The notes under the pieces: generated by a model
Told to the model about the DNA's origin: nothing
The model's database searches: none
What the model saw: the letters and a program-made list of their open reading frames with translations, nothing else
Shown here: in pieces, positions 62,655-64,000 of the stretch
How the letters are laid out: each line of letters opens with the position of its first letter
How positions within the stretch are numbered: the stretch's first letter is position 1
Made by a program: the position numbers and the translations under genes
NCBI GenBank assembly: GCA_030527285.1
Contig: JAUNBC010000001.1
Location: 68,445 to 132,444, forward strand
Length of the DNA stretch: 64,000 nt
Direction: 5' to 3'
DNA from: Bacillota bacterium
GTDB lineage: Bacteria; Bacillota; Dehalobacteriia; UBA4068

Positions 62655-64000
62655 ATGTCTGAAAAGAAAGAAGAATGGGGAAGTACAATAGGCTACATTC
62701 TGTCCGCGCTCGGCATGGCGATCGGTACAGGTAACGTCTGGCGTTTCCCCAGACAGGTCGTTGGTTATGACGGCGGCCCGTTCATGATCGCTTGGTTGGT
62801 GGCGTTGTTCGTATGGTCGATCCCGCTGCTGATGGCTGAGGCGATCATCGCCAAGAAGACCCGCCTGGCTCATACCGGCGGCTTCCGCGATTTCATGGGC
62901 AAGAAATATGCCTGGCTGGGCATGACCTGCGTAATGATTCTCGTCGCTATCACCGCTTGCTATTCTGTGGTTGTTGCTTACTGCGCTAAATATTTTGTTA
63001 ATTCAATTAGCGGTGCATATGCGGCTCCCATTACGCCGGAGGCGGCGCAGGCCGCCTGGGATGCTTTCCGCGCCGACCCGGTTCAGGTATTGCTCTTCAA
63101 TGCCATCACCATGGGTATAGCGGGCGGCGTCGTTTTGCTCGGTATTCAGTCCGGTATCGAGAAGGTCTGCTCGGTCGTTATCCCCGGCCTGTTCATCATC
63201 CTCGTCGGCATGACCATCTATCTGTTGGTCAAATACCCCGGTCCGGAAGGCGCTATCGCTGGTTGGAGCGCGCTGTTCGAGCCAAACTTTGGCAAACTGG
63301 GTAATTCAGAGATCTGGCTGGCAGCCTTCACGCAATCCGCGTGGTCGACGGGCGCCGGCTGGGGCTTACTGTATATTTACTCAGTATCGGTCAAGGAGAA
63401 CACCCATGTCGGCAACAATGCGATGGCCGTCGGCGTCGGCGATCAGTTGGGCGCGTTGGTAGCGGCCACCGTGGTCGTGCCCGCGATCTTTGCCGTTGCC
63501 GCTGATCCGCTGGCGATCATGGGCTCCAATAACTTTGGCCTGACCTTCATCTGGCTGACCACCACCTTCTCGATGATGGACGGCGGCACGGTCCTCTCCT
63601 CGCTGTTCTTCCTGGTGCTGTTCGGCGCCGGCGTTACCTCGATGTTCGCTATGGTCGAGGTCGGCGTGCACAATCTGACGGACTGCGGCTGGAGCCGTAA
63701 AAAGGCCGCTGCCGCTGTGATGATCGGCGAGTTTGCCATCGGCATTCCTTCCTGCATCTGGCCCGGCTTCTGGGCGAATCAGGACTGGGCTACCGGCATG
63801 GGCTTGCTGTTCGCCGGCCTGCTCTATGCTATCTGCATTATGAAGCATGGCGCGAACAAGGTGCTCGACGAATACATCAACGACGAGTATTCGAGCAAGA
63901 TCTACAAGATCGGCCGTTGGTGGTCTGTGCTTATCAGACTGTTCCCGGTGTTCTTCGTCTTCCTGTTTGGCTGGTGGACCATTCAGTCCATTGGCTGGTA
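62655..64000 (+). CDS. NSS-family Na+-dependent amino-acid transporter (3' end beyond window)
   Basis: The gene starts at the ATG behind GAAGGAGGAATTAC and is still open at base 64000, giving 448 residues. Helix 1 carries the NSS/LeuT signature SALGMAIGTGNVWRFPRQVVGYDGG. Further helices include STGAGWGLLYIYSVSVKENTHVGNNAM (helix 6 unwound region) and VEVGVHNLTDCGWSRKKAAAAV. The family imports amino acids with Na+, fitting the Na+ gradient built by MmdB. The substrate is unknown. A divergent LysR gene likely regulates it. It is the only reading frame here and no shadow explains it. Confidence 0.93.
   Translation, partial: MSEKKEEWGSTIGYILSALGMAIGTGNVWRFPRQVVGYDGGPFMIAWLVALFVWSIPLLMAEAIIAKKTRLAHTGGFRDFMGKKYAWLGMTCVMILVAITACYSVVVAYCAKYFVNSISGAYAAPITPEAAQAAWDAFRADPVQVLLFNAITMGIAGGVVLLGIQSGIEKVCSVVIPGLFIILVGMTIYLLVKYPGPEGAIAGWSALFEPNFGKLGNSEIWLAAFTQSAWSTGAGWGLLYIYSVSVKENTHVGNNAMAVGVGDQLGALVAATVVVPAIFAVAADPLAIMGSNNFGLTFIWLTTTFSMMDGGTVLSSLFFLVLFGAGVTSMFAMVEVGVHNLTDCGWSRKKAAAAVMIGEFAIGIPSCIWPGFWANQDWATGMGLLFAGLLYAICIMKHGANKVLDEYINDEYSSKIYKIGRWWSVLIRLFPVFFVFLFGWWTIQSIGW

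Overview
The window reads as chromosome of a GC-rich, anaerobic, probably spore-forming Bacillota. The gene set points there: a Gram-positive type primosome (DnaD plus DnaI), a SpoVM-like 26-residue peptide, a SpoVB-type flippase, the xerD-deoB-punA-pdp-dacF neighbourhood, a Na+-pumping methylmalonyl-CoA decarboxylase, a ferredoxin-linked 2-oxoacid oxidoreductase and a membrane-bound [NiFe] hydrogenase. Negativicutes such as Acidaminococcaceae or Phascolarctobacterium relatives fit best, but that placement is inference; nothing seen proves an outer membrane. There is no prophage, CRISPR array or insertion sequence. Genes are tightly packed with strong GGAGG ribosome binding sites and many stop/start overlaps.

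Layout. 1-5.8 kb: edge of a VTC polyphosphate polymerase gene, a divergent two-component system, a GNAT acetyltransferase, a PLP desulfhydrase, a YibE/F membrane protein and a cell-wall amidase. 6-10.4 kb: pcrA and ligA, whose junction carries an exact 135-bp tandem duplication. 10.4-16 kb: hypABFCDE for [NiFe] cofactor assembly. 16.1-26.3 kb: a 12-gene operon for a complex I-like [NiFe] hydrogenase and its maturation protease. 26.3-29.2 kb: korDABC. 29.3-35.5 kb: CPBP protease, cyclophilin, CopA, PPi-type phosphofructokinase and a MATE exporter. 35.5-40.7 kb: tRNA-Gln, tRNA-Pro, a beta-CASP nuclease, dnaD, dnaI, a HAD phosphatase, a nitrilase-family amidase and tRNA-Arg. 40.8-45 kb: the methylmalonyl-CoA epimerase and decarboxylase operon. 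45.2-45.6 kb: three tiny membrane-peptide genes that a standard gene finder would miss. 45.8-53.3 kb: an Lrp regulator, DinG, SpoVM-like peptide, folE, lepB, surE and spoVB. 53.4-61.2 kb: an EF-G paralogue, then xerD, nucleoside catabolism and dacF. 61.3-64 kb: a palindromic extragenic element, a LysR regulator and a divergent NSS amino-acid transporter that runs off the edge.

How it fits together. 2-oxoacid oxidation by Kor would reduce ferredoxin. The membrane hydrogenase, matured by the adjacent Hyp proteins and its own protease, could reoxidise it to H2 while pumping ions. Methylmalonyl-CoA decarboxylation to propionyl-CoA would add a Na+ gradient, which the NSS transporter could spend. 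This is a typical economy for an amino-acid- or succinate-using, propionate-forming anaerobe.

The observations most worth following are the three micro-peptide genes (two are diverged tandem copies whose changes are mostly silent), the hydrogenase that keeps hydrogenase-type metal ligands but carries the full complex I membrane set including a NuoA homologue, the in-frame duplication at pcrA/ligA, the SpoVM-like peptide and the 126-bp palindrome near dacF.
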